Shown: piece after piece, positions 50,842 through 61,800 of the stretch
How positions within the stretch are numbered: position 1 is the stretch's first letter
Layout: each line of letters begins with the position of its first letter
NCBI RefSeq assembly: GCF_003606325.2
Contig: NZ_CP031843.2
Location: forward strand, 868,001 to 932,000
Origin: Bartonella kosoyi
Lineage (GTDB): Bacteria > Pseudomonadota > Alphaproteobacteria > Rhizobiales > Rhizobiaceae
DNA: 64,000 nucleotides
Direction of reading: 5' to 3'
Notes under the pieces: generated by a model
Told to the model about the DNA's origin: nothing
Databases searched by the model: none
Seen by the model: only the letters and a program-made list of their open reading frames with translations
Translations under genes and position numbers: made by a program

Positions 50842-51825
50842 ATGTTGGTCAACAATATAAAAATGGCTAGTCTTATAAAAATAATGCACCGATGTGTGCG
50901 GTTATGCGTGGTGCTTACTTTGTTGATCTGGAGCCCCTGTGGTTTTTGTGAAGAAGCTGTAGATCAACAGCAGGGACAATCACGGAGTTTTATTCTAAAG
51001 TCCCAAGAGCAGCAAAAAGAGAGTTTAGCATCTCAGGCACAACTCGTTTTGAATGCTCGATTAACAAATAGCCGTCGAGATATTGAGAAAGGGCTTGTCT
51101 GGCGCCTTTATGCCCCTATTCTAGGAATTGATAATAAATTACCATTAGTGGCAACCTATAAGGGGGGGAGTGCGCGTTTTGATTTAGAGCCAGGAAGTTA
51201 TCTTGTTCATGTCTCATTTGGTCATATGAGTGCTATGCGCCATATTCGTCTAGAAAATGGGCAGAGTCTTGTGAAAAACTTTTATCTTGAGGCAGGGGGT
51301 CTTATTTTAAATGCAACACTGCTCAATGGTGAAATCAATGAAAAGGAATTACGTTTTACGATCTATGAGGATGAAAAAGAAAATGATGATACGGGGATCA
51401 TTTTATCAAATGTTAAACCTCAATCCGTTGTACGTTTAAAAGCAGGCCGCTATCATGTTGCTTCTCATTATGGTTCCATTAATGCGACGGCTCGTTCGGA
51501 TATTCAAGTAGAGGCTGGTAAAATAACGGAAGTTACTCTTGAACATCAGGCTGCTCAAATTGTTTTAAAGCTGGTACGACAAGAAGGAGGAGAAGCACTT
51601 GCAGATACAAGTTGGTCTCTTGCCAATGATTCTGGCGATATTGTATATGAAACAGTTGGGGCTTATGTTTCACTCGTGTTAGCGGAGGGAGAGTATATTG
51701 CCATTGCTAAAAATAAAGATAAAATTTATCAAAAGGTTTTTTCTGTCGTTTCTGGTCATGATGAAGATATAAGTGTGGTTGCGAATGAACAAAATATGCA
51801 ACGAATTGATGAAGATATGGATTGA
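50842..51825 (+). CDS. Secreted protein with three beta-sandwich-like repeats, function unknown
   Basis: The protein has 327 residues from the ATG at 50842; an ATG seven codons later or a TTG seven codons earlier could also serve. A signal peptide (RLCVVLTLLIWSPCGFCEEA) directs it out of the cytoplasm. Three similar units follow: SARFDLEPGSYLVHVSFGHM near 115, SVVRLKAGRYHVASHYGSIN near 200 and YVSLVLAEGEYIAIAKNKDK near 280. Each has the pattern hydrophobic-x-Gly-x-Tyr-hydrophobic, as in carboxypeptidase regulatory-like or transthyretin-type beta sandwiches. No enzyme motif is seen. It sits between erpA and ccdA, on the same strand as both. Confidence 0.75.
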   Translation: MLVNNIKMASLIKIMHRCVRLCVVLTLLIWSPCGFCEEAVDQQQGQSRSFILKSQEQQKESLASQAQLVLNARLTNSRRDIEKGLVWRLYAPILGIDNKLPLVATYKGGSARFDLEPGSYLVHVSFGHMSAMRHIRLENGQSLVKNFYLEAGGLILNATLLNGEINEKELRFTIYEDEKENDDTGIILSNVKPQSVVRLKAGRYHVASHYGSINATARSDIQVEAGKITEVTLEHQAAQIVLKLVRQEGGEALADTSWSLANDSGDIVYETVGAYVSLVLAEGEYIAIAKNKDKIYQKVFSVVSGHDEDISVVANEQNMQRIDEDMD

Positions 51826-51850
51826 TCGTTGTTCATAGAACTAAACCGTG

Positions 51851-52657
51851 ATGAAAGATGGGGTGTGCGTTTTGATTGAAATTTCAACAATTAGTGTGTT
51901 TTTTGCGGGGGCTCTGTCTTTTCTGTCACCCTGTGTTTTGCCATTAGTTCCCCCTTATTTATGCTATATGGCAGGGATTGGTATTGATGACTTTCGATCA
52001 GAAAAGCGTGATGAGAAAGTCTTTATACGATGGGCTTTATTGTCTTCTGTTATCGCTTTTGTTCTTGGATTTACCACTGTTTTTGTTGCTTTAGGTGCTA
52101 GTGCAAGTACAATTGGTAAATTCATCGGTTATTATCGTGATTGGTTTGCTCTTGCTGCTGGAATTATCATTATTATTTTTGGTTTAAATTTTTTAGGGCT
52201 TTTCAAGATTTCGTTTTTATTTCGTGAAGCGCGTTTTCAGACGGGTAAAACATCTTCTGGTCCTTTAGGGGCTTATGTTATTGGTTTAGCTTTTGCCTTT
52301 GGTTGGACCCCGTGTATTGGTCCCATTTTAGGACCTATTATAACGCTTGCTGGAACAAAAGAAACTGTGGGTGAGGGCGCTATTCTATTAGCAGTTTATG
52401 CGTTAGGTCTTGCTGTTCCTTTTGTATTGGCAGCTTTATTTTCGAGTCATTTTATGCGGTTTTTAGCAGCTTTTCGTATTCATTTAGGAAAAGTTGAAAA
52501 AATTATTGGTGTTTTTCTTATTCTTACAGGAATTTTATTTTTAACAGGCTCTATGCAGGATCTTTCATTTTGGCTTTTAGAGCATTATCCTTCATTGAGT
52601 TATGTTGAAGATATTCGATGGCATGATATTATGAACTTTTTTGGATTTTCTCGTTAG
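51851..52657 (+). CDS. ccdA: Cytochrome c biogenesis protein CcdA (thiol-disulfide reductant carrier)
   Basis: CcdA carries reducing power from cytoplasmic thioredoxin across the inner membrane to periplasmic thiol proteins used in cytochrome c maturation. The protein is 268 residues from the ATG at 51851. About six helices are visible. The two redox cysteines are in FLSPCVLPLVPPYLCYMAG (helix 1) and FGWTPCIGPILGPI (helix 4), each next to the expected prolines. It precedes glmU by 14 bases. Confidence 0.93.
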   Translation: MKDGVCVLIEISTISVFFAGALSFLSPCVLPLVPPYLCYMAGIGIDDFRSEKRDEKVFIRWALLSSVIAFVLGFTTVFVALGASASTIGKFIGYYRDWFALAAGIIIIIFGLNFLGLFKISFLFREARFQTGKTSSGPLGAYVIGLAFAFGWTPCIGPILGPIITLAGTKETVGEGAILLAVYALGLAVPFVLAALFSSHFMRFLAAFRIHLGKVEKIIGVFLILTGILFLTGSMQDLSFWLLEHYPSLSYVEDIRWHDIMNFFGFSR

Positions 52658-52671
52658 TCTGATGTATTTTT

Positions 52672-54021
52672 ATGGTTAGAAGTTGTCTTTCTATTGTTCT
52701 TGCTGCAGGTGAAGGGACGCGTATGAAGTCGTCTCTGCCTAAGGTGCTTCATAAAATTGCTGGACTGCCTCTTATATGCCATGTTCTAAAACAAATAGAA
52801 TTGGCAGGATCTTCACAATTGGCTGTTGTTGTGGGATTTGGTGCTCAAGAGGTTGCACATGTTGTTCAGTCATGTGTAAAAGATGTGATGATTTTTGAGC
52901 AAAAAGAGCGTTTAGGAACGGCGCATGCTGTTTTATCGGCTCGTTTAGCTTTGCAAAGGCGAGTGGATGATGTTTTCATTGTTTTTGGGGATACGCCTCT
53001 CATTCAGCAAGATTCATTGCAGCAAATGCGTGCACAGCTTGCTGATGGAGCAGATGTTGTTTTTGCAGGCTTTCATACCCAAGATCCAACAGGTTATGGG
53101 CGCCTTCTCGAGAAAAATGGTCAATTGATTGCAATTGTGGAAGAAAAAGACGCAAGCGACGAAGAAAAAAAGATTTCTTTTTGTAATGGGGGAATACTCG
53201 CTATGCGTGGAAAACATGCCCTTTCTCTTTTAGAGAAGGTTGATAATAATAATATGAAAAAAGAATACTACTTAACCGATGTTGCTTCTCTGGCAACACG
53301 CGAGGGGTTGGATGTGCGTGTTGTTGAAGTTCCTTTTGAAAATATCGCAGGAATTAACAACGGTTTTGAGCTATCGAGGGCTGATTCTTTGTGGCAAAAA
53401 CGTAAAGCGCGCGATTTAATGTTATCGGGTGTTACACTCTTAAAACCAGAAACAGTCTATTTTTCTCATGATACAGAAATTGAACCAGGTGTGGTGATAG
53501 AACCAAATGTTTATTTTGGATTAGGCGTGAAAGTACACTCTGGTGCTGTTATTCGTGCATTTAGTTATCTCGAAGGTGCTGTGGTGGGTCAAGATGCGCA
53601 GATTGGTCCCTATGCACGTTTGCGTCCTGGAACAGAGTTGGCAAAATCCGTAAAGGTTGGAAATTTTTGTGAAGTCAAGCAAGCTAAGGTAGGAGAATCT
53701 TCTAAAATAAATCATTTAAGTTATATTGGTGATGCCGAAATTGGTGCACATACCAATATTGGAGCCGGTACGATTACGTGTAATTATGATGGATTTAACA
53801 AATATAAGACCACGATTGGTGATCATGCTTTTGTTGGGTCTAATACGGCGCTTGTTTCCCCATTGGTGATCGGGGATGGCTCTTATGTTGCTTCAGGAAG
53901 CGTTATTACTGAAAATGTTCCTATGAATAGTATGGCTTTTGGGCGAGCTCGACAGGTTATAAAAGAAGGCTATGCAACAAAATTTCGGGCACGCTTGTTA
54001 GAAAAAAAACAGAAAAAATGA
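52672..54021 (+). CDS. glmU: Bifunctional GlmU (acetyltransferase and uridylyltransferase)
   Basis: GlmU acetylates glucosamine-1-phosphate and then adds UMP to make UDP-N-acetylglucosamine for peptidoglycan and lipid A. The protein is 449 residues. The uridylyltransferase half begins [20 protein letters not shown], with [12 protein letters not shown] and NGGILAMRG further on. The left-handed beta-helix half has [39 protein letters not shown] and [14 protein letters not shown] (acetyl-transfer His and Tyr regions). glmS follows, so the hexosamine pathway genes are adjacent. Confidence 0.97.
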   Translation: MVRSCLSIVLAAGEGTRMKSSLPKVLHKIAGLPLICHVLKQIELAGSSQLAVVVGFGAQEVAHVVQSCVKDVMIFEQKERLGTAHAVLSARLALQRRVDDVFIVFGDTPLIQQDSLQQMRAQLADGADVVFAGFHTQDPTGYGRLLEKNGQLIAIVEEKDASDEEKKISFCNGGILAMRGKHALSLLEKVDNNNMKKEYYLTDVASLATREGLDVRVVEVPFENIAGINNGFELSRADSLWQKRKARDLMLSGVTLLKPETVYFSHDTEIEPGVVIEPNVYFGLGVKVHSGAVIRAFSYLEGAVVGQDAQIGPYARLRPGTELAKSVKVGNFCEVKQAKVGESSKINHLSYIGDAEIGAHTNIGAGTITCNYDGFNKYKTTIGDHAFVGSNTALVSPLVIGDGSYVASGSVITENVPMNSMAFGRARQVIKEGYATKFRARLLEKKQKK

Positions 54022-54196
54022 TCATTTTCAATCTATTCCTTTGTTTTGTACTGATCCAACGATGGAGAGGAGGTTAATTCTTAAAGATTGCCGTACTCCA
54101 TGTTTGAATTATTTTATTATTTATCGTTTTAAATAAAGGCTGTTAGATTGTTTTATGATATTTAAATCTTAAAGATATGTGGGTTGGAGCTTTTTA

Positions 54197-56020
54197 ATGT
54201 GTGGAATTATTGGAATTCTTGGAAAGAGGTGTGTTACATCCTCTTTGGTTGAAGGATTAAAGCGTCTTGAATATAGGGGGTATGATTCATCTGGGGTGGC
54301 AACAGTTTATAATGGGCATCTTTATCGTGTACGTGCTGAGGGGAAGCTTGTTCATTTAGAAGAAAAATTAAAAAAAACTCCTCTGGAAGGAAATTTAGGG
54401 ATTGGACATACACGTTGGGCGACACATGGCGTTGCTGTTGAGCGCAATGCGCATCCTCATGTAACTGAAAAGCTTGCGGTTGTGCATAATGGTATTATTG
54501 AAAATTTTGTAGAATTGCAAAAAGAACTCATCGAAGATGGTTATATCTTTGAGACAGAGACGGATACAGAAGTTATTGCACATTTAATAACGCGTGCATT
54601 AAAAAGTGGTCTTTCTCCGCAAGAAGCTATGCGTAATAGTTGGAAAAGATTGCAGGGGGCTTTTGCACTTGCTCTTATTTTTGAAGGTGAAGATAACCTT
54701 ATGATTGCGGCTCGCTCTGGTCCACCGTTGGCAATTGGTTACGGAAAAGATGAATTTTTTGTGGGGTCAGATGCTATTGCTTTGGCCCCATTCGTTGATC
54801 ATATTAGCTACTTGGAAGATGGGGATTGGGCTGTTCTCACACGGGAAGGCGTCACAATTTATGATGGAGACAATCAGCCGGTAAAACGTTCTGTGACAAC
54901 CTTACTTGAAGAAGTATTATTGATTTCTAAGGGAAATCATCGTCATTTTATGCACAAGGAAATGTTTGAACAAGCTGAAGTTATTTCTCATAATTTGGCG
55001 CATTATCTTGATCTTGGCAATTATACCGTTCGATCTTTTGAGAATTTGATTGATTGGAAAAATATTCATCGTCTCTTTTTTGCGAGTTGTGGAACGGCTT
55101 ATTATTCAACCTTAGTTGCGCGCTATTGGTTTGAGAAATATGCCGCTTTGAGCGTTGATAATGATGTTGCGTCTGAGTTTCGTTATCGTGAACCCCCTAT
55201 AACCTCTGATGTATTATCCCTGTTTGTTTCTCAATCTGGTGAAACAGCTGATACATTGGCTTCTTTGCGTTATTGTCGTGAGCGGGGTGTAAAAACAGCA
55301 ACAATTGTGAATGTTGAGCAATCAACAATGGCAAGAGAGGCTGATTTTATTTTTCCAACACTTGCTGGACCGGAAATTGGTGTTGCTTCAACAAAAGCCT
55401 TTACCTGTCAATTGGCAACACTTGCTTCACTCGCACTTAGTGCTGCTAAACAACGAGGTTATCTCACGGTTCAAATGGAACAGCAATTGGTTCAACAGTT
55501 GGCAGAAGTTCCCCGTATTTTAAATGAAGTCTTAAAATTAGAAGGTAAAATTGAATTTCTTTGTCGTGATTTGGTGAATGCAAAAAGTGTTCTTTATCTG
55601 GGACGTGGAACTTCTTATCCGATTGCTTTGGAGGGAGCTCTTAAATTGAAAGAGCTTTCTTATATTCATGCTGAAGGTTATGCGGCGGGCGAATTGAAGC
55701 ATGGACCAATTGCACTGGTGGATGAGACAATTCCCGTTATTGTTGTGGCTCCTTATGATCGGTGGTTTGAAAAAACTTTGTCTAATATGCAAGAAGTAGG
55801 AGCGCGCAATGGTCGTATTATTTTGATAACCGATAAAAAAGGCGCAGAAGCAGCTTGTCTTAAGACTTTATCAACGATTACTTTGCCCGTTGTTCCAGAA
55901 TTTATTACTCCTATTATTTATGCGCTTCCCATTCAGTTAATCGCTTATCATACGGCTGTTTTATTAGGAACAGATGTTGATCAACCGCGTAATTTAGCAA
56001 AATCAGTCACTGTTGAATAA
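54197..56020 (+). CDS. glmS: Glutamine-fructose-6-phosphate aminotransferase (GlmS)
   Basis: GlmS makes glucosamine-6-phosphate from fructose-6-phosphate and glutamine, the first step towards UDP-GlcNAc. I start it at the ATG at 54197 so that the catalytic Cys is residue 2 (MCGIIGILGK); the frame is open six codons further up. The protein is 607 residues. GHTRWATHGVAVERNAHPH and the glutaminase loop come first, then two SIS sugar domains with FVSQSGETADTLASLRYCRE and LYLGRGTSYPIALEGALKLK, and the C-terminal DQPRNLAKSVTVE. It lies 175 bases after glmU; no glmS ribozyme features are seen. Confidence 0.97.
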   Translation: MCGIIGILGKRCVTSSLVEGLKRLEYRGYDSSGVATVYNGHLYRVRAEGKLVHLEEKLKKTPLEGNLGIGHTRWATHGVAVERNAHPHVTEKLAVVHNGIIENFVELQKELIEDGYIFETETDTEVIAHLITRALKSGLSPQEAMRNSWKRLQGAFALALIFEGEDNLMIAARSGPPLAIGYGKDEFFVGSDAIALAPFVDHISYLEDGDWAVLTREGVTIYDGDNQPVKRSVTTLLEEVLLISKGNHRHFMHKEMFEQAEVISHNLAHYLDLGNYTVRSFENLIDWKNIHRLFFASCGTAYYSTLVARYWFEKYAALSVDNDVASEFRYREPPITSDVLSLFVSQSGETADTLASLRYCRERGVKTATIVNVEQSTMAREADFIFPTLAGPEIGVASTKAFTCQLATLASLALSAAKQRGYLTVQMEQQLVQQLAEVPRILNEVLKLEGKIEFLCRDLVNAKSVLYLGRGTSYPIALEGALKLKELSYIHAEGYAAGELKHGPIALVDETIPVIVVAPYDRWFEKTLSNMQEVGARNGRIILITDKKGAEAACLKTLSTITLPVVPEFITPIIYALPIQLIAYHTAVLLGTDVDQPRNLAKSVTVE

Positions 56021-56421
56021 AAAGAGATTGTATATTTCTGAATTTTTCGAAAATAATCAAGTGTAACAAATTGATTTATAATGATAGTTTAGTTTTCTAT
56101 TTTTCTCTGTTGCATGAGAATATCGAAGACAGGATTTTTCATTCCAACTCCTTGATGACAGGATAAAAATATTTTCTTACCTATCAAAAAATGGATCAGT
56201 TGTGTGAATATAAGAGTAACAAGAACGCAAAATGCTTCTCCTCTTTTAATGTAAGCGTAATCCAGATTGGGAGAGAGGATGCTACTGTTGGTTTGTTTAT
56301 ACTTTCATGAAGCATAATAGAGTAGGGATTGCGTTAGATCATTTATGGGTGATATCAAGAAAGAATAGCCTATTTGCATAGGAGAAGTATTTTTATTTTT
56401 TATCAAACATTTTTTCTAGAA
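56021..56421. other. Gap between convergent glmS and recG
   Basis: No gene is supported in these 401 bases; the longest minus-strand frame has 38 codons. No clear terminator hairpin was found. Confidence 0.45.
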
Positions 56422-58530
56422 TTATCCTGCTCGTAAGAGGCGTGCAGCGTCGTCGTGTCCGAAAAGATAAAGAAGCAACCGTAAAGCTTGTCCTTGCTCA
56501 GAAGAAAGATAAGGATCGCGTTGTAAAAATAAGCGTGCATCCTTTCTTGCTATTGACAAAAGATCACTGTGAACAGCAAGATTTGCTATATGAAATTCAG
56601 GGACGCCAGACTGTTTTGTGCCCAAAAGTTCTCCTTCGCCTCGCAAGCGCCAATCTTCTTCGGCAATTTCAAAACCGTCTTCTGTATTACGGATAATATT
56701 TAGGCGTTTTGCTGCTGTTTTGGTGAGTGGATCTTTATAGAGCAAAATGCAGGAAGATTTTTTATCACCTCGTCCTACACGTCCACGCAATTGGTGTAAT
56801 TGTGAAAGACCAAAATGTTCTGCATGTTCGATGATAATAATTGAAGCGTCTGGGATATCCACGCCGACTTCAATGACGGTCGTTGCAACTAAAATACGTG
56901 TATTTCCGCATTTAAAAGATGCCATAGCAGCTTCTTTTTCTGCTGTAGACATTTTGCCATGAATCATCCCAACGCGAGCTCCAAAGCGTTCATGAAGAAA
57001 CGCAAAACGATTTTCAATTGAAGTAAGATCAAGAGCTGTCGATTCCTCCACTAAAGGACAAATCCAATAGAGTTTTTCTCCTTTTTCGAGTGCAATTGCA
57101 ATTCGCTCTATAAGCTCATGCATACGTTTCAAAGAAAGCATTGCTGTTGTAATTGGTTGTCGTCCCATTGGTTTTTCTGTAATTTTGGATACATCCATGT
57201 CACCAAAAGCTGTTAAGACAAGTGTGCGGGGAATGGGTGTGGCGGTCATAACCAGCATATCCGGTTTATTGCCTTTTTCTGTAAGGGCAATACGTTGGTG
57301 CACACCAAAACGGTGTTGTTCATCGATAATGGTTAAAGCGAGATTGTTATAAGTAACACTGTCTTGTATGAGTGCATGGGTCCCAATGACGATAGAAACT
57401 TGGCCTGATAAAATATCATTCAGAATATTTGTCCGCAATTTTCCTTTTTCTCGTCCTGTTAAAAGCGTTGTTTGTAAGCCTATCTTTTCGGCAAGAGGAG
57501 TGATGGTGGCAAAATGTTGCCGAGCAAGCACTTCTGTGGGGGCCATTAAAGCTGATTGTCCTGAATTTTCAGCAATTTGTGCCATTGCCATTAGTGCCAC
57601 GACTGTTTTTCCCGCGCCTACATCGCCTTGGAGCAGTCTTAGCATCGGTTCTGGTGAAGCAAGATCATTGGCGATATCCTCTACCGCTTTTATCTGTCCC
57701 TTTGTGAGCTGAAAGGGGAGAATATTAAGCAATTTTTTCGTATAAGTTTCCGTTGATGGTCGAGGAGTCCCAACAAGAGATTTTGTTTTTAAACGAACAA
57801 GACCTAGCGCCAATTGACAAGCGAGCAGTTCATCATAGGCAAGACGTTTACGTGCTGTACTTTCTAAGGATAGATCATCGGGGTTAATGGGGGCATGGAT
57901 ACGGCGTAAAGCAACAGAAAAGGAAGAAAAATTTTGTTGCTTTTTAATATTTTCATCTATCCATTCTGGGAGGAGAGGAATAAAATCGAGAGCGTTTTGT
58001 ATAGCACGTCTTAACGTCTTTGAAGCGAGTCCGGCGGTAGAAGGATAAACAGGTTCGATGAGAGGAATCTGATTTGATTGTTCACTCGGGATAATATAGT
58101 CGGGATGCGCCATTGAAAGTTGCCCGTTAAACCATTCAACTTTTCCTGATACAATGACTTTTTTTCCCTCAGAGAGTTGTTTTTTGAGCCAAAGAGGCTG
58201 TGCATGAAAAAAAACTAAATTTATTTTTCCTGTTTGATCATGGGCAATAACACGATAGGGAATTTTCTTATGACCACGAGGGGGTGGTTGATGTTGATCG
58301 ATGACAATTTCCAGCGTAACAGTCTCTCCTTCTTTTGCGTAAGCAATGCTGGGGCGCATTCTGCGGTCTATAACGGAATGGGGCATTAATTGAAGAAGAT
58401 CCATAAGGGTTGCTTCACGTTGTGTAGGATTAATATTTAAAAGTTTCGTCAGCAAGCTATAGATCTTAGGTGTAATACCAGAAAGGGTCCGAATAGAATT
58501 AAAAAGAGGGGTAAGAAGACTTGGAGGCAT
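56422..58530 (-). CDS. recG: ATP-dependent DNA helicase RecG
   Basis: RecG remodels stalled replication forks and branched recombination intermediates. The protein is 702 residues. The N-terminal wedge/OB domain (IAYAKEGETVTLEIVIDQHQ) recognises the junction. The helicase core has Walker A LLQGDVGAGKTVVALMAMAQ, the DEQH box (TIIDEQHRFGVHQRIAL), VMTATPIPRTLVLTAFGDMD and motif VI QLRGRVGRGDKKS. It is convergent with glmS and divergent from dnaE. Confidence 0.97.
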   Translation of the reverse strand: MPPSLLTPLFNSIRTLSGITPKIYSLLTKLLNINPTQREATLMDLLQLMPHSVIDRRMRPSIAYAKEGETVTLEIVIDQHQPPPRGHKKIPYRVIAHDQTGKINLVFFHAQPLWLKKQLSEGKKVIVSGKVEWFNGQLSMAHPDYIIPSEQSNQIPLIEPVYPSTAGLASKTLRRAIQNALDFIPLLPEWIDENIKKQQNFSSFSVALRRIHAPINPDDLSLESTARKRLAYDELLACQLALGLVRLKTKSLVGTPRPSTETYTKKLLNILPFQLTKGQIKAVEDIANDLASPEPMLRLLQGDVGAGKTVVALMAMAQIAENSGQSALMAPTEVLARQHFATITPLAEKIGLQTTLLTGREKGKLRTNILNDILSGQVSIVIGTHALIQDSVTYNNLALTIIDEQHRFGVHQRIALTEKGNKPDMLVMTATPIPRTLVLTAFGDMDVSKITEKPMGRQPITTAMLSLKRMHELIERIAIALEKGEKLYWICPLVEESTALDLTSIENRFAFLHERFGARVGMIHGKMSTAEKEAAMASFKCGNTRILVATTVIEVGVDIPDASIIIIEHAEHFGLSQLHQLRGRVGRGDKKSSCILLYKDPLTKTAAKRLNIIRNTEDGFEIAEEDWRLRGEGELLGTKQSGVPEFHIANLAVHSDLLSIARKDARLFLQRDPYLSSEQGQALRLLLYLFGHDDAARLLRAG

Positions 58531-58860
58531 GAGGAAATTTAACCTGCTCTTTTTGTTTTTTCTAGACCTTTATGGAGAGCTTTTTGGGGATAAAGTCATA
58601 AGGAGGAAATTGTTTTATTAACACATTGTGTTTTAGGAAGAAAAATGAGTACTTAAAGAGAAATACAATCTAGAGAATGCAAATTAGGCATTTTTTTGCT
58701 GTGAATAGAGGCCTTTTCTTGATGGAACTCTCTTATAAAGATCAATAAAATTGAGATATTTTCCTATGTGGAATGATAAATTTATAGTTTTAAGGTTATG
58801 CTAGCCTGGAATTTTTGCTCTAAGGGGTTCTGTTTAGCATTTAGTTTGTAGTGGGAAATT
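58531..58860. other. Divergent recG/dnaE promoter region
   Basis: These 330 bases separate the divergent recG and dnaE. No gene or repeat was seen. Promoters for both are expected here but not assigned. Confidence 0.45.
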
Positions 58861-61800
58861 GTGAGAGTGGTCAAAGATAAAAATAAACTGCAAGAGGATA
58901 AAAATTCTCTTCCTCGCTTTATTCATTTGAGGGTGCATTCAGCTTATTCCTTGCTTGAAGGGGCTTTAAAAATTCCCCAAATTATTCAACAGGCGATTTC
59001 AGATCAGGCACCAGCGATTGCTATTACCGATACCAATAATTTATTTGGTGCTTTGGAATTTTCGCAGTATTGCCTTTCTCATGGGGTTCAACCCATTATT
59101 GGTTGTCAGCTTGCCATTGATTTTTGTGATAAAAATGATCATTCACGTTTGGTTAAAGGACGTCATGCTTCTGATTTCTGTTCTATTATTCTGTTTGCTG
59201 CTAGCGAAACCGGTTATGCTCATTTGGTTCGTCTTGTAAGCCGTGCTTATCTTGATAAATGTGATACTGATCCTCCTCATATTAAAGCTGATTGGTTATC
59301 AGAACACGGTGAAGGCATAATCGCTTTAACGGGTGGAAAGGGAGGACCTATTAATCTTGCCTTGTCAGAAGAAAAAAAAGAACGCGCTGTTGAGCGCTTA
59401 ATTTATTTAAAAAAAATTTTTTCTGATCGTCTTTATGTAGAATTACAACGGCATGGCTCTTATGACCGTGGGGTAGAAGCAGAACTTATTGAATTGGCTT
59501 ATGTGCATGAAGTTCCTCTTGTTGCAACGAATGAAGCCTTTTTTCTGAAGAGAGAAGGGTATGAAGCGCATGATGCGTTAATGGCTGTTTCAGAAGGACA
59601 AATCGTCTCTAATCCAGATCGAAAAAGGGTGACGCCAGATCATTACTTGAAGTCACAAGATGAAATGGTTGCATTGTTTTCTGATCTTCCAGAAGCTTTA
59701 GAAAATAGTGTTGAAATTGCATTGCGTTGTCATATTGCCACGCCTCTTCGAAAACCGATATTGCCTCGTTTTATAGAACAATCTGCTCATTCAGAAAATA
59801 CTTTAGAAGCAGAAGATAGTGAATTGTTAAATCAAGCTAAAGCTGGTTTGAAGATGCGGCTTAAAACAATTGGATTGGCTGAAGGGTATACGATTGCAGA
59901 TTATGAGCAGCGGCTTGATTATGAGATTTCAGTTATTACGCGTATGCAATTTTCTGGATATTTTCTTATCGTTTCAGATTTCATAAAATGGGCGAAGATT
60001 CATGATATTCCTGTTGGTCCAGGGCGGGGATCTGGTGCTGGTTCACTTGTTGCTTATGCATTGACGATTACTGATGTTGATCCATTGCGTTTTTCTCTTC
60101 TTTTTGAACGTTTTCTCAATCCAGATCGTGTTTCGATGCCAGATTTTGATATCGACTTTTGTCAAGAGCGGCGTGAAGAAGTTATTCAATATGTTCAAAA
60201 AAAATATGGACGTGATCAAGTTGCTCAAATTATTACCTTTGGTAAGTTACAAGCCCGTGCGGTTTTGCGTGATGTAGGGCGTGTTTTAGAAGTTCCTTAT
60301 CGTCAGGTGGATTATCTTACAAAATTAATTCCTGCCACGCCAGGAAATCAGGTAGAATTAGCGGATGCTATTAGAGATGAAGTCAAATTTGAAGAGGAAA
60401 AGAAAAAAGATCCCGTCGTTGGACGCGCATTAGATATAGCCCTTCAGTTGGAGGGACTTTATCGTCACGCTTCAACGCATGCCGCTGGGATTGTTATTGG
60501 AGATCGGCCGCTGTGGGAGCTTGTCCCGATGTATCGGGATCCTCGTTCTGATATGCCTGTTACACAATTTAACATGAAATATGTTGAACAGGCCGGGTTG
60601 GTAAAATTTGATTTTCTTGGATTAAAAACGCTTACTGTTTTGAAAATGGCCGTTGATTTTGTTGCTAGACAAGAGGACAAAATAGATTTGTCAAATATTC
60701 CTCTGAATGATGAAGCAACCTACGCTATGATGGCACGTGGTGAAACGGTTGGCGTGTTTCAGGTGGAAAGTTCTGGTATGCGCAAGGCGCTGATTGGAAT
60801 GAAACCAGACCGTATTGAAGATATTATTGCACTGGTTGCGCTTTATCGTCCCGGTCCAATGGAGAATATTCCAACCTATAATGCACGCAAACACGGGGAA
60901 GAGGAAATAGCTTCTATTCATCCTAAAATAGATCATCTGATTAAAGAAACACAAGGTGTTATAGTCTATCAAGAACAGGTAATGCAGATTGCTCAGGTGC
61001 TGGCTGGTTATTCGCTTGGAGAAGCTGATTTATTACGTCGTGCTATGGGGAAAAAAATTCATGCAGAAATGCAAAAACAACGTACACGCTTTGTCAATGG
61101 AGCCGTTGCTGGTGGTGTTGATAAAGAGCAAGCGGATATTATTTTTGATCTTTTAGCAAAATTTGCCGATTATGGTTTTAATAAATCACACGCTGCTGCT
61201 TATGCAATTGTTTCTTATCAAACAGCTTATATGAAAGCTAATTATCCCGTTGAGTTTTTAGCTGCTTCAATGACGCATGATATGACAAATACCGATAAGC
61301 TCAATGATTTTCGGCGTGAGGCATTAAGGCTGGGTATTGAAGTTATTGCACCTTCTATACAAACATCTCATCGTGTTTTTGAGGTTGGTGAGAACTGTAT
61401 TTATTATTCTCTTGCTGCTATTAAAGGGGTGGGAGAAACAGTTGTCGATCATATCGTCGCTTGTCGGGGGAATAAGATTTTTAAGGACCTGGAAGATTTT
61501 TGTGCACGTGTTGATCTTCGTATTGTTAATAAGCGTGCGATGGAAAGTTTAGTTTGTGCTGGCGCTTTTGATTGTTTTAATATTGCACGTGAGATTTTAT
61601 TAGCAAATCTTGGAACGCTTCATGCGCGGGCACTTCGTATTCTCGATAACAATTCTAGCGGACAGTTTGATATATTTGGAATGGAAGGTGGATTAAAAGA
61701 GCCATTGATTTTATCTCAAACAACTCCTTGGTTGCCGGCTGAGAAACTTTATCGAGAATTTCAGGCTATAGGTTTTTACTTTTCTGCTCATCCATTGGAT

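Noticed and set aside
53000..54200. glmS ribozyme upstream of glmS
   Set aside because: The 175-base spacer shows no such fold, and the ribozyme is a feature of other phyla.
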